Shown: positions 19,759 to 30,834 of the stretch, one piece after another
Layout of the letters: every line of letters starts with the position of its first letter
Numbering within the stretch: the stretch's first letter is position 1
NCBI GenBank assembly: GCA_015039315.1
Contig: WIDE01000126.1
Coordinates: 1-64,000 of the forward strand
From: Clavulina sp. PMI_390
Taxonomy: Eukaryota; Basidiomycota; Agaricomycetes; Cantharellales; Hydnaceae
Length of the DNA stretch: 64,000 nt
Direction of reading: 5' to 3'
The notes under the pieces: model-generated
Databases searched by the model: none
Told to the model about the DNA's origin: nothing
Seen by the model: the letters and a program-made list of their open reading frames with translations, nothing else
Made by a program: the position numbers and the translations under genes

Positions 19759-20223
19759 TGAACAGCCGAAGGAGGACATAATAACTGCTGAAGTACTAGC
19801 GTGAGACTCAAAGCTATTGTCCTACTATTTTCTCCTCATCGCGTAGTGCACTATGTCCATGATAGTATTGTGATCCCTGCTCTGGGAACTGATATCATAA
19901 ATACTCTTTTTCATTTTAAATTGTCCCTCAAGCTTCAACGCCAGTATTTATTCAGAGACGCACAGTCGGTAAGTGTGTGTGCAGTTGAAAATTCGCTGTG
20001 CGCTACCCGGGCAGGTGTTGTGTTGTGTGGGTTAGTTGACAAGACAACGCAGCACTGCCTCCAACTGAAACCAACAGTAGAGAGCAGAATAGCATTTCTC
20101 CACATAGTTTCCTATTCTAATTGCACGCGAAACTCCTCTGAAACATTAGAGGCGGTGCAGAAGCTTAATCATGGTACCCAATAACGGTTCGTAGATCCAC
20201 GTCCCAATTGCCCTCCATCCTCT
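19759..20223. other. Intergenic region, A to B
   Basis: About 465 bp between two genes in the same direction. Apart from one unconvincing open frame (19801-20184), nothing is seen. It should hold the 3' end of A and the promoter of B; no clear TATA box was found. Confidence 0.45.
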
Positions 20224-21754
20224 ATGGCCCCAGGTATCAAGCCATTCTGTTCGGACGTTCGCAAAACGGCGGAACAGTTAGAGAACCTTGGAGACACCGG
20301 GCTATCGAACCTGAACCTGCAACCAATCTCTCCGCACACACGAGTACAGAGAGCTAGTGCGATCTCTAGCTCTCTGAGTCATTCCGAGCAATCGCTCGAG
20401 CTACTACGCCAGCTTTTGAAGAAGACTCAATCATTGCACGATTCACTTCGTTTGGAATATGCTGTTTCAGCTAACTCAGTATGCCCGGCCCTCCAACTCC
20501 CGGACGAGATCCTGCGGATGGTTTTCCTCTTCTACATCGAGGATGAAGATAATGACTCACGACCTACTTGGCTCCTGGAAGTCTGTCATCGGTGGAGGGC
20601 CACTGCGTTGGTCTGTCCTCAGCTTTGGACTACGATCAATCCAGCAGACTCCATTCCCTTGCTTCAGCGATCATTCCACCCTTCATCAAATCTTCCTCTC
20701 CAAATTTACGTGTCTCGCTTTCCTCCCCCCAAATATCGCGAGTTCGAGAAAGAGCAGGGGCTCGTAGAAGACTCCATTCAACAGATCCAGCAAAGCTCCG
20801 TGAGCCGGTTAACTATCACAGGACAGGCACTTCGCCAAGGCATCGCTTTATTCGATGCATTTGGCCGTGATAGTGCGTTGGCAATGCTTCCGACTAAAGC
20901 AGTCTACTTCGCTGGAGGGCATCCTGCGTTCTTTGAAAACCGAGTAGATATGAGGAATGTGGAGTTCCCGAATATCGAGGTTTTCGAACTCCATCGATGC
21001 TCCCTTCCCCTCCTTGACCATTCCCAGCTTTTTTGCTCTCATCTCAGCGTCGGTGGGTTGAATACAACTCCCCACAGCTTCGCTACATTTCTCGAGGGAT
21101 TTTCTTATATCAAATCACTCGAGATACATTACTTTTCTGTCTCTGACCGCAGCCATGGAGATGACTGGCGGCAAATACACTTACCTAGTCTGAAGTCACT
21201 CGCAATCCTAGACTCAGCGGCCAATGACACAGTCAACACACTGGATTTATTGGACACGGATGGAATTTCGACTCTCAAGCTCGACCATGCACTGGCATAT
21301 GATGTTTGGGATGACTCACCGAGTGCACTAATGGTCCATTCTTATGCCTTGGCCGGGCACTTCAAGCAGCCAGTGAGTTTCAAGTGATTTTCATCTGACC
21401 TTAGTGTATTAATGCTGATAATACCGTTAGGGTTTGTACGAAACTGTTACCTACCTCAGGATAGCGGACTACTATGTGCAGCTAGCAATGGTGCTTGATA
21501 CAATACTCGGATCCCCTACGACTCTTCAATTTCCAAAGCTGAAAAGGGTACGCCTCATCCCAGAAGGGAAATCGAATGAAACACGCCGGGGGTTGTTGGT
21601 GACCTCTATTCGAGCGACGCTGTCCAGCCGGAATGCTCAGGGTGCAGAGTCTCTGCAACTTTATCTACCAAACTGCATGCGAGACGTCGAAATGGAACTT
21701 GGTCCCGTGGTACCAGTGCTCATCTGGGAACGCTGCAACTGTGAAGATTCTTAG
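20224..21754 (+). CDS. F-box protein, array member B
   Basis: Exons 20224-21372 and 21431-21754 encode 490 aa. The 58-nt intron is GTGAGT...GTTAG. N-terminus FCSDVRKTAEQLENLGDTG, SPHTRVQRASAISSSLSHSEQSLELL (coiled-coil-like), F-box at about 87-130 (SVCPALQLPDEILRMVFLFY) and CHRWRATALVCPQLWTTI. Then come an LRR-like middle with SLPLLDHSQLFCSHLSVGGL and a C-terminal block YETVTYLRIADYYVQLAMVL...LGSPTTLQFPKL. The tail is WERCNCEDS, matching the family pattern W-x2-C-x-C-x2-S. Predicted SCF substrate receptor; substrate unknown. Its LVCPQLWTTI segment is shared almost exactly with members E and F at the other end of the window. Confidence 0.82.
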
Positions 21755-22375
21755 GTCGTTCATATGTCGTGTCTCATCCCATTTCATTATACTCACTCCC
21801 AGTGGTTACCTTACTCCGTATCAGTCCATTACCATATGTATCTCTATGATTCAAATATCCAGACTGATGCTTCATGATAGGGTAAATGTGGTAGTGCAAT
21901 GATGTCTTACGCGATCTAGCTCATCAATCTTCAATGAGCACCAATAAATACCACATGTAACCGAAAGACCTATTTCTCTCTTAATATGTACCTCTGCCAT
22001 ATCGTTGAGTACTGTTGAACTCAGCGGATCGGGTAGAGTACTTCCAGCAGGGTAGGATAGCGGAAAGACTGATAGATCTACTACTAGGACTCGATAATAT
22101 ATACATGTGGTACAGGAGAAAAGGCAATTAAGGAATATTACTATACTCCTGAAGACCGAACATCAATTTTCCCAACAAGTACTGAGGATAATCGAAATTG
22201 CCGTCCAGAGGCTTTCGTTGACATCGCGTGGGAACACACTGACGTCCTCACTGGCGCTTGCATGGGACGTCCCTTTGCGTGCCTTATGCGAGTTGCTGAC
22301 AGAATTGGTGATGAAATAAAACTCTCCCCACCAACCGCGACACAGTTCATATCTCATAACACTTTTTTCTCGTCC
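21755..22375. other. Intergenic region, B to C
   Basis: About 620 bp, AT-rich in its left half. The frame of member C stays open upstream to an ATG at 22262, which would add 38 residues. All other family members begin at MGLQ/MGAGLQ/MAPG, so the start was placed at 22376 instead. No other gene is seen. Confidence 0.45.
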
Positions 22376-23916
22376 ATGGGACTCCAGTCATTCTGTTCTG
22401 ATGCTCGTGATCTCCTAACCCAGCTGGAGAGCCTTGGAGAGCCTCGGCTATCCCAATTGACTCAGCAATCATTCTCTCCGCACACACGAACAAACAGAGC
22501 GAAGACAATTTCTGGCTCTCTAAACCATTCAAGGCAACTGCTCGAGCTGCTTGGCGATCTTCTCAAGAAAACTCAGTCCTTGCAGGACTCATTTCATGTG
22601 GAACATGTCGCTGCAGTCAACTCGGTGTGCCCAGTTCTCCAGCTTCCAGATGAGGTGCTACGGATGATATTCGTCTTCTTTGCAGAGGATGAAGAAAATA
22701 GATTATTCCCCACCTGGCTCACGAAGGTTTGCCGCCGGTGGAGGGTCACCGCGTTAGGGTGTGCAGAGCTTTGGACCAGCGTCGACCCTGCAGACTCTAT
22801 ACCCCTCCTCCAACAATCGCTCCAACTCTCATCAAACCTCCCTATCGAAATTCGGATGTCTCGCCATCCTCCACGGAAACTTCGCGAGTACGAGAACGAA
22901 ACAGGATCCATGGAAGATATCATTCAGCAGATCCAACAGCGCCGTATTATTCGAGTTTCGGTCATGGGGGAGGCTCTTGACAGCGGTCTTGCCTTGCGTG
23001 ATGCATTTGGCCGAGATACCAAGTTATCGCTGCTTCCAACCGACACTATCTCGCTCTTTGGGGAGCAGTCTGTGCGCTCTGCGCGTCAGATGGATATGGG
23101 AGCCGTGGACTTCCTAGATCTGAAGGTCTTTGAGCTTGAAAGATGCTCCCCCCCTTATCTTCGTCATCGCCAGCTTTGGTGCTCCCACCTGAGGATTCAT
23201 GGATTGGATGCATTTCCCCAGAGACTCATCGGCTTTCTTGAGGGGTTCAAGCACTTGGAATCAATCACCATCTGCGATGCCTCCATCGCTGAGCATGATG
23301 AGGATGGTGAGAATGACTGGTGGCCAGCCCTGGTACCCGCCCTACGGTCGATCACTGTCATAAACACCACGGCTCAGTATACGGACAATATCCTAGACCT
23401 TATTCACACAAGTGAAATCATGACACTTGGGCTGGAATTCGCCTTAGCCTCCAGGAGCACGGACGATTCAACGAGCTCGCTGCTTGGCGCTACCCAAATT
23501 TTGATGAACCACTTTGGCCAACCAGTGAATCTTCCTTCTTTCTACGTAGTCTGTAGACGACGGCGCTAATACTGCTATGTGATTAGGGCCGATATCCAAA
23601 CGTCACATATCTTAGACTAGTTGACCGCCATCGAGAGCTATCTATGGTGCTCAACAGCATGCTCGGGTCGACAACAACGCTCCAATTCCCCTCATTGGAG
23701 CGATTGGACATTATTGTGGAAAATGAATCTGCATCAAGTGAGGAATTCCGTGTATTGTTGGGTACCTCAGTGGTGTCGCTGTTGTCAAATCGACGCAATC
23801 AAGATGCCAAGAGATTAGAGCTTCATGTCCCATCCTGCTTAGGCTACCTCGAGGGGGAGCTGACGCACGAAGTGAATTATCTTACGTGGGAAATATGCTG
23901 CTGTAAAAGCTCATAG
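22376..23916 (+). CDS. F-box protein, array member C
   Basis: Exons 22376-23524 and 23587-23916 encode 492 aa; the intron is GTGAAT...ATTAG, 62 nt. Start chosen at MGLQSFCSDAR to match paralogues. F-box at about 87-130 (SVCPVLQLPDEVLRMIFVFF) with CRRWRVTALGCAELWTSV after it. The helical N-terminus has SPHTRTNRAKTISGSLNHSRQLLELLGDLLKKTQS. The LRR-like region includes RCSPPYLRHRQLWCSHLRIHGL. The second exon encodes YPNVTYLRLVDRHRELSMVLNS...LLSNRRNQDAKRLEL and the tail WEICCCKSS. By family it is an SCF receptor. Exon 2 is particularly close to that of member F (VLDSVLGSTSTLQFPRLEKL against VLNSMLGSTTTLQFPSLERL). Confidence 0.82.
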
Positions 23917-24304
23917 GGTCTCAAGCGCTCCGCCTATCTTCCTGGTGGCTGCTCTGAACTGCTAGTTCCTTGCCAGCTGGATATGTCACTATTCCACCAA
24001 TTTCTTTAGCCTGCCGCTATACGCAATTACAATGGATAATGAAATTTCGTCGACGTGATATAAGACTTTGTTAGTGGGGTTATGTAAAGCACACAAACGC
24101 AGATTCACGACGGGAACAGCATTTGAGTGTGAATGTTCTGTTGGGGACTATTTGGCTCTAACCTCCCGGCGGCAACCAAAGTTGGATCGTTCCTTGAATA
24201 GGGAGACTTTTCAAACGCGCTGGGGCGACCTAACATCCAAATAACCATACCACCTGGAAAATAACAGCTCTGCAATCGAAGACATCATTTGCTTTCCACC
24301 GTTC
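23917..24304. other. Intergenic region, C to D
   Basis: About 390 bp between tandem genes. No open frame, repeat or clear promoter element beyond AT-rich stretches was recognised. Confidence 0.45.
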
Positions 24305-25813
24305 ATGGGGCTACAGTTTTTCTGTTCCAATGTTCGCGGTTTAGTGGACCAACTAGAGAGACTCGGAGAGACTGGACTATCAGCGCTGAACCAGAAACGT
24401 TTCTCCCCCCACACGCGACTTAGGAGGGCCGAGGCAGTCTCCAACTCTCTCTCCCATTCAGAGCGATTGCTCATGCTGGTTAGCGAACTTCTCAAGCAAA
24501 CACAGTCCTTACACGATTCACTTCGCGTGGAGCAAGCTGTTGCAGCCAATTCAGTGTGCCCTGTTCTCCAGATGCCAGACGAGATACTGCGGATGATATT
24601 TCTTATCTGCGCAGCAGAGGAAGACCACCACCCACGGCCTGCTTGGTTGGTGCAAGTTTGTCGACAGTGGAGGTCGAATGCACTAGATTGTCCGGAGCTT
24701 TGGGCCACGATCGACCCAGCAGACTCCATCCATGTACTTCAGCAATCACTCCAACGCTCGTCAAACCTTCCCCTCCGGATTCATATCTCTCGCTCCCCTC
24801 CACGCAACTATCGCAAACAGGAGAAAGGCTCCATACAAAGTATAATTCGGGAAATTCAACGATGCGAGATCAGCAGATTATCTGTTATGGCGGAGGCACT
24901 TTGCCACTCAGGTGATCTTGATCTATACTCTGTATTTGGTCGGGATAGCGAGTTAATGATGCTTCCCGCCAAAACGATACACGTTGAGGGAGGCACTTCT
25001 ACGTTCTCTGAAAATCCGGTGAATATGGTGAACGTAGAGTTCCCCAGGCTTGAGGTTCTTGAACTCGATGGTTGCCCCCTACCACTCCTGGACGACTCCC
25101 AGCTCAGGTGTTCGCATCTGAGACTATGCGGGTCTAGAATATTTCGCCAGGATATTGTCAGATTTCTTGGAGGTTTCAATAACCTCAAGTCGATCACCAT
25201 GAACCGCGTATTCGACCTCGACGAGGATGAGGAGTTCGATCCAATCTACCTGCCTAGTTTGGAATCAGTCGCCATTATAAATTCCCTAGCCGGTAATACA
25301 GCTAGTTTGCTGGAGATATTTGACGTGGGCGAGATCTCTTCACTCAAACTAGACCACGCAGTGGCATATGGGGCTTCAACTGACACGTGGAGCACGCTCG
25401 CTTATGCATTGCGAGAGCATATGAGCGGATCAGTGAGTGTCTATCGATCTTATCTATTCTCAAGATGCTAGCGCTGAGAGGACTGTTAGGATTTGGAACT
25501 GCACGTCACACACCTCACTATAGTCGACTCTCATGTACAACTAGCATTGGTGCTTGAGAGTATATTTGGGTCCCCCTCATCTTTTCTATTCCCTTCATTG
25601 GAAGAATTATGCATTATCGCAGAGGGCGAATCGACCGATGAATCTCGAGGGTTGTTGGCGGCCTCGCTGCGAAGCACCCTATCCAATCGGAGCGCCCAGG
25701 ATGCAGAAATGCTAAAGCTTCGTGCCCCAACTTGCATGCGAAGCATCGAAGCAGACCTTGCACAAGCAGTGTTAACCCTCACATGGGAGCCGTGCATCTG
25801 TGAGGGCTCATAG
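24305..25813 (+). CDS. F-box protein, array member D
   Basis: Exons 24305-25432 and 25490-25813 encode 483 aa; the 57-nt intron is GTGAGT...GTTAG. N-terminus MGLQFFCSNVRGLVDQLERL, FSPHTRLRRAEAVSNSLSHSE, then F-box at about 87-130 (SVCPVLQMPDEILRMIFLIC) and VCRQWRSNALDCPELWATI. The LRR-like region has CPLPLLDDSQLRCSHLRL. The second exon reads LELHVTHLTIVDSHVQLALVLESIFGSPSS...LSNRSAQDAEMLKL. The tail WEPCICEGS keeps the family CxCxxS end. Predicted SCF substrate receptor. It converges with the nitronate monooxygenase gene, with 366 bp between the stop codons. Confidence 0.82.
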
Positions 25814-26179
25814 CGCGGCTATCTCATCTCAGCTCACAGGATTCGTCCCACCATCATCCTATCTCAACCTCGACGTGTACGCGTTAGCATTGCGATAATT
25901 TATCGGATTTGGCTATCCCTGTATTTCCAAATCAAAACCAGTATTTTATGATGGATAAATTGTTATGATAGATTGCACATGTGAAGATTGAGCAAATGAT
26001 ATGAAAGAAAGGAAATAGCAAATACAAAACAAAGTGGTCCACCAAAAAGAATTTTCGTAAATTGAGCAGAAAAGAGGCAGGTAGAAACCCCGTGCGTAAG
26101 CTCGGGTCACCCAAATCCACCTTCAGAAACGAAAAAGTAACGCTATCACGTCCATAAATCGCTCTCGCGTTTCCCCAAC
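25814..26179. other. Convergent intergenic region, D / NMO
   Basis: Contains the 3' ends of two facing genes. AT-rich in the middle (about 25,900-26,030). No gene is seen. Confidence 0.45.
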
Positions 26180-27852
26180 CTACAGCTTCGACTTGGTGAT
26201 GACCAGCTTTTGTGCTGACTGGAGCCTCTCGACGGCACCAGCAACCATCTCGTCAATGATTTGCTGAGCAGGTTGGATATCGTTGATGAGAGCGCTGACG
26301 GAGCCGAGCAGCCAGGGTCGCTGCTGCATCATCTTCTGAGCCTGGTCTTGTGGGAGCTTGGCCATCTCGTTGGCAAAGGGGACGATACCCTTCGAGGTGA
26401 GCTCTGAGATTTCCTGCTGGCGGTTCTCCTCCCTATATATGACCACAATGAGTAAATGGGAATCAGAAAGAGAGAAGTATCGGATAACGCACCAGTCAGC
26501 GATGTAAGGCGTCTTGCGCACACGCATCGGCCGCCCGGTGAAGATGACCGTCCTGATAGCATCACCGTGCCCTGCACTGAGAACAGCCTTCTTGTGCATG
26601 GGAGGTGCGCCAGCCTCCTCGCTAGCAACGAATCGGGTACCGACCCATGCAGCCTGAGCACCGTACGCGAGTGCTGCGGCGAGCCCACGGCCATCGTAGA
26701 TGGCACCGGCGGCGATGAGGGGGATTTGTTGCCCAGTTAGCGGGGAGATATGGCCGCGGAGAGCATCGAGCACGGAGGGAATGAGGATCTGGGCGAATCA
26801 TTCTATATTAGCGAATGCCCCATGGAGTCGTAAGTCGATAGAGGTGCTTACGGAAAAGGGAACATCGCCGGTGTGGCCACCGCCCTCGCCGGCCTGCGCA
26901 CAGATAATGTCAACGCCACAAGCAACCGCCTTTGCGACGTGTTTCGGGTGGCCAATCATGTTCATGACGGGGATTTTAGCGGCGTGTAGGCGCTCAACTA
27001 CCTCCTTGGGAGGTACACCTGCATGGACGGAGACATGAATCAGCCAGCTAGCACAGAACTGCTTGTGTGATGATGCTTACCGATAGCGCATACGAACAAT
27101 GAGGCTTTCTCCTCGATGATGACGTCGATCAGCTCTGAGAGCTGGCCGTTCGTGTAGTCTGAGTTGGTCTTGCGCGCATTGCCACCGATCTGAGGGATGA
27201 GGAGGTCAACGCCGAAAGGAGCGGACTTGTCCTTCAAGTCCCTATTTTTTGCGCAACACCCAACGATTTGACCAGACGAGATTATACGGAGGAGCAGCCA
27301 AGCGTGCCAAGAGGAAAAGATGATGAAGGTGAGTACATGTTGGGGTAATAGGTGGGTAGGAGATGAGGGACGACGACGAGATGAACATAGCGCACTTTTT
27401 TAAGAGCTTGATTTGCCCTCGAAGGAAAGATGGAGTATAACCGACACCGCCAATAACGCCCAGACCACCCGCACTGTGGGGTTTGGGATGCCGTGCCAGA
27501 CGCCGCCGAAAAAGTTCGGTGAAAGTTTGGGATGATGACAGGAAACCATACGTCAGCAAGCACGCACGAGTAATATAGAGGCTGTAAGAACTGCTTACTT
27601 TGTCACAGCTGCTGCCAGCTCAGGGCCCTATATATAAGTAAAATAGAAAAAATACAAGAGCTGAGTCGAAGGTGTGGCGAGAGGGTGGCGAGATAAGGTG
27701 CGATAAGAAGACGCACAGCAGCAACGTTCATGCCTGGAAAAAAGTCCGTCAGTCTCTACGCTTTACATGAAAACACGTTGCTTCGACTCACCTGCCAGCA
27801 GGATGGGATGCTTGATCCCGAACAGCTTGGTAATCTCAGTTTGCAGAGCCAT
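26180..27852 (-). CDS. Nitronate monooxygenase (2-nitropropane dioxygenase family)
   Basis: FMN-dependent enzyme that oxidises alkyl nitronates to carbonyl compounds and nitrite. At least eight exons; the first are 27852-27792 (61 nt), 27733-27717 (17 nt) and 27627-27599 (29 nt). Together with the next they spell KLFGIKHPILLAG-MNVAA-GPELAAAVTNAGGLGVIGGVGY, the conserved N-terminal barrel strand and glycine-rich loop. Later exons give PFGVDLLIPQIGGNARKTN, PKEVVERLHAAKIPVMNMIG, and CAQAGEGGGHTGDV (flavin phosphate site). GQQIPLIAAGAIYDGRGLAAAL, GAQAAWVGTRFVASEEA, and the C-terminal MMQQRPWLLGSVSALINDI complete it before TAG at 26180. All key motifs are present and the length (about 360 aa) is normal. 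It probably protects against nitroalkane toxicity; the natural substrate is unknown. Confidence 0.87.
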
Positions 27853-28651
27853 GGCGTATGTAGATTAGGGACTCGGGTGATGTGAAGGCCGGGGACGGAG
27901 GTGTGTGAATCAGGCGGCGGCGTGAAAAGAGGAGGCTTGTCGCGCGAAACGGCAACAACGGGTAAGTGGTAGAAGGGAGGGGAGTAGAAAGGTGGGGGTG
28001 TCAGTTTACTAGGTATATTTAACGGGCTGAGGTGGAGAGTTGGACCGGTTAGCGCTAACTTCGGCTTTCGGGCTTGTATCTACCGGACCTTCTTCCAATG
28101 CGGGGATGTTATGTAAGGGAGGAGCAGAGCTTATTTGTATGGAAGGGACATTGGAATCAATTTGGAAGTTGTGGCCCTGTGGCTGTCGTAAATCTCGATC
28201 ATCGGACCGCCTTCCCATCTCGGAAGCGATAAAGTGTCGTCAGCCATCGCATCCAAGTCCGACGGCGACTGCAAACTCTGATGGGGCGCTCTGAGATGTA
28301 ACATATGATGTGTCAGAGGACGGAATATATCGGCGCTGGCATATCTCATACTGCACGGACCAGCCTGGATATGACGATGTTCGCTCCAAGTGTATCGCAA
28401 GCTCCGCGCCACTGACACTTGCCAATGATACTGAGCCATTAAACCACAAAACATGGCTTTCATACGCCGGCGAGACGTTCTGAGGGGCCATAGTTTTCGT
28501 AGAATTTATGGGGATCCAAGAATACATGCACGTACTGGGTTGGATTCTTTCTATCCCTAGCTCGATAGCTCCGACACCGATACATGTAACCTGAGCCACG
28601 TACAGACTTGCAAGCAATACTCGCAATACTACAGAACTTGATGTTTATAAG
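27853..28651. other. Region between NMO and PP2C, with doubtful open frames
   Basis: The promoter of the NMO gene lies just right of 27852. On the minus strand, open frames at 28626-28240 (starts without ATG; contains FNGSVSLASVSGAELAIHL and an Asn-X-Ser/Thr site) and 28218-28009 (Pro/Ser-rich, ending PPQPVKYT) could be exons of a small unknown gene. I found no good splice join between them and no start, so no gene is called. Confidence 0.25.
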
Positions 28652-30235
28652 TTAGAGGTGGACGGCCTGCACCGTAGAGTCATCCATCCAGCGCTCCTGC
28701 ATCTCCACTGTTAACGCCCTCGCCAACACCAGATCCTCAGGCCGTCCAGCTGCAGCCTCCGCCTCTACCGCCTTCGTATTACCCATCCCATCATCGCTCC
28801 CAATAACCGCCCTCAGAACCGCCAGCGCAACATTCCCATTCCCATTCCCAGTACCCGCCTCACCTACCAACGCTCGCCCAGCAACACTTCCCCAAGCATT
28901 CATAGCCCTCCTCTCCAGCTCATTAAGTTCCTCCTCAAGCGTCGTGCGCTTTCCAAGACGCGCATCGTTCGCCTGGATCGCAACAGTCGGGAGCCCATCC
29001 GTAGTAAGGATAAGGAGTCTCCGACCAGCACCTGGCTGACTACGGCTGAGCGAGTGGTGCTTGACGTCTGCGTTGGCGTTCATGTATGGGGCGGTGAAGA
29101 TGCGGGGGAGCACGACGTCTTGGATCGAGGTGTGTGTTCGGAAGGGTGGGGCTTTGGGGGAGAGGAAGACGCGAGATGTGTATGGAGCGGGGAGCTTGAA
29201 CGTTAGGTCCCCTAGGGCTATTTCAAATGAGAGATTGAGGTTAATGAGGGTGAGTGAGTTTAAATGATCATGTATGGCATATTCCAATGAGGACGAACGG
29301 ACGTACCCCTCGTGACGGCAATAGCTCCTAATACTCTCCCGCGTGCCATACAGTCGGGCTCGCCAGGATGCTCGGCTCTGATACGGTCGGCCTCGGAGGA
29401 AACATTCCCATTATGGCCTGTCGTGAGCGCCTCAGACGTCCAATTACCTGTGGCGGGATCTTCGGTGACCATGACTGTACGCGATACGAAAGAATAATCA
29501 CATTGAGCTACTCGCGCGTCCGAGAAGAAAGTAATTAGAGCAATGTGACTCACCAGCAACGCAGTCCCCGAGATTTGCCACCCAGAGGTTCTCCTTCGCT
29601 TCGTCCACAAGAGCAATTAACACTGTCGTACCCCGCATACCGAGCAAGATCTTCTCGTGATTCTCACTGACGATCTTGTCTACGTCTAGGGCGCTCGTGC
29701 TGTTAATTCCACCCGGGAAGAGCGAGGTGACGCCCTTGATGATTTGATTGTCGAGTGAAAGAATTGTTTCGGCAAGGGTGGATGAGACTTGGTCTGGTGA
29801 AGGAGTGCCATTAGAAAAGAGTGTGGTGAGTGCCTCGGAAAGCATGTTGGGTAATGTGGACACTGCAAGGTCTGCGACTTCATGTCCTCCATGGCCTAGC
29901 GAGGTAAACGAAAGTTGAGTCAGTACGTCAAGAATGAATGGAGAAGGACAGAGAGGGATCATGAATATATGCGCACCATCGAATACACCTGTGAGTGTCC
30001 CGACACCGGGGACTTCGAGAGAGAACAGCCTGTCTTGGCTAGCCTCTTTCTCTTCGAGACAAGGTTGGATCGTAACAGAGTCGATCCTCAAGTCTCTCGA
30101 GAGCGAAACAGACTTGGCATGGGATGCTCGGACGAGTTGCTCGGATAGTTCTGGTTCTGGGACAGCAGTGTACCAGAATGGGCCTTCGCCTGGCCAGCCC
30201 ATGTCGGTTTGGAGGCGGGGACCAGTCAGGGGCAT
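28652..30235 (-). CDS. PP2C-type protein phosphatase
   Basis: Metal-dependent Ser/Thr phosphatase. Four exons, 30235-29977, 29895-29554, 29474-29307 and 29217-28652, encode 444 aa. Joined motifs in order: GTLTGVFD|GHGGHEVADL (residues about 82-97; Asp and Gly of the metal site), GTTVLIALVDEAKENLWVANLGDC (about 180-203), TGHNGNVSSEADRIRAEHP, then AVTR|ALGDLTFKLP (the SRALGD-type motif split by intron 3) and LLILTTDGLPTV (the second metal aspartate). Splits fall at G|GHGG and R|ALGD, and both are restored exactly by the chosen introns. The spacing resembles mitochondrial pyruvate dehydrogenase phosphatase-like PP2Cs of fungi. No clear mitochondrial presequence was recognised, so substrate and compartment remain open. 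Confidence 0.85.
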
Positions 30236-30834
30236 CGTGCAAGTAATAGAGTGTGGATAGTGGGCGAGGAGTGATTGGCACTGGAGGGAGAGATGACAAG
30301 ATGATTCTGGGGTAGATATATGCGCTGTGGTATAAGATTTGAGCGGATAGATAGGGTAGGGTGCTGGGCAGTGGGCACAATGAAGTGATCGAGCGAGTGG
30401 AGTCTCACACTACTTAGAGATTTAGATGGAGCAATTACGGGGATGGTCTCGATCAGCCACAGGGTTCAGGGTCTTTGTCGTCGTCGAATCGGCGTGTGTG
30501 ATGTGGGCAAAGGGCCAGTCGCCGACACAGCACGCGGGTCAGGGCGGCACAGAATTAGAACAGGAACAGGGTTACTTGGCGGCGAACGAGGAACGCTATT
30601 CCAAGGCAAGGCAGTCGATGATGTGTGAGTACAATGTCTTTGCTTAGATTCTTTCCTACAACAGCGCATTCGTCTCACCTTTGATGCCTCTACGTCGTCG
30701 TCGCCGTCGATGTCGATGTCCCAGTGGTTCAACTTGAAATGGCACTTCCCCCATTCAGTCGATGCTCCTGTGACCCCGACAACAACACAGCCAAACACAC
30801 TCCTCCTACCTCATCGTGCTCAGCCCTTCCCCGC
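30236..30834. other. Divergent intergenic region, PP2C / RICTOR
   Basis: About 600 bp between outward-facing starts; it should hold both promoters. The RICTOR frame is open upstream of 30835 to about 30724 without an earlier ATG in good context, so the start is somewhat uncertain. No other gene is seen. Confidence 0.45.

Noticed and set aside
22262..22375. N-terminal extension of F-box member C from the ATG at 22262
   Set aside because: The 38 extra residues have no counterpart in any paralogue; all others start at the MGLQ-type methionine.
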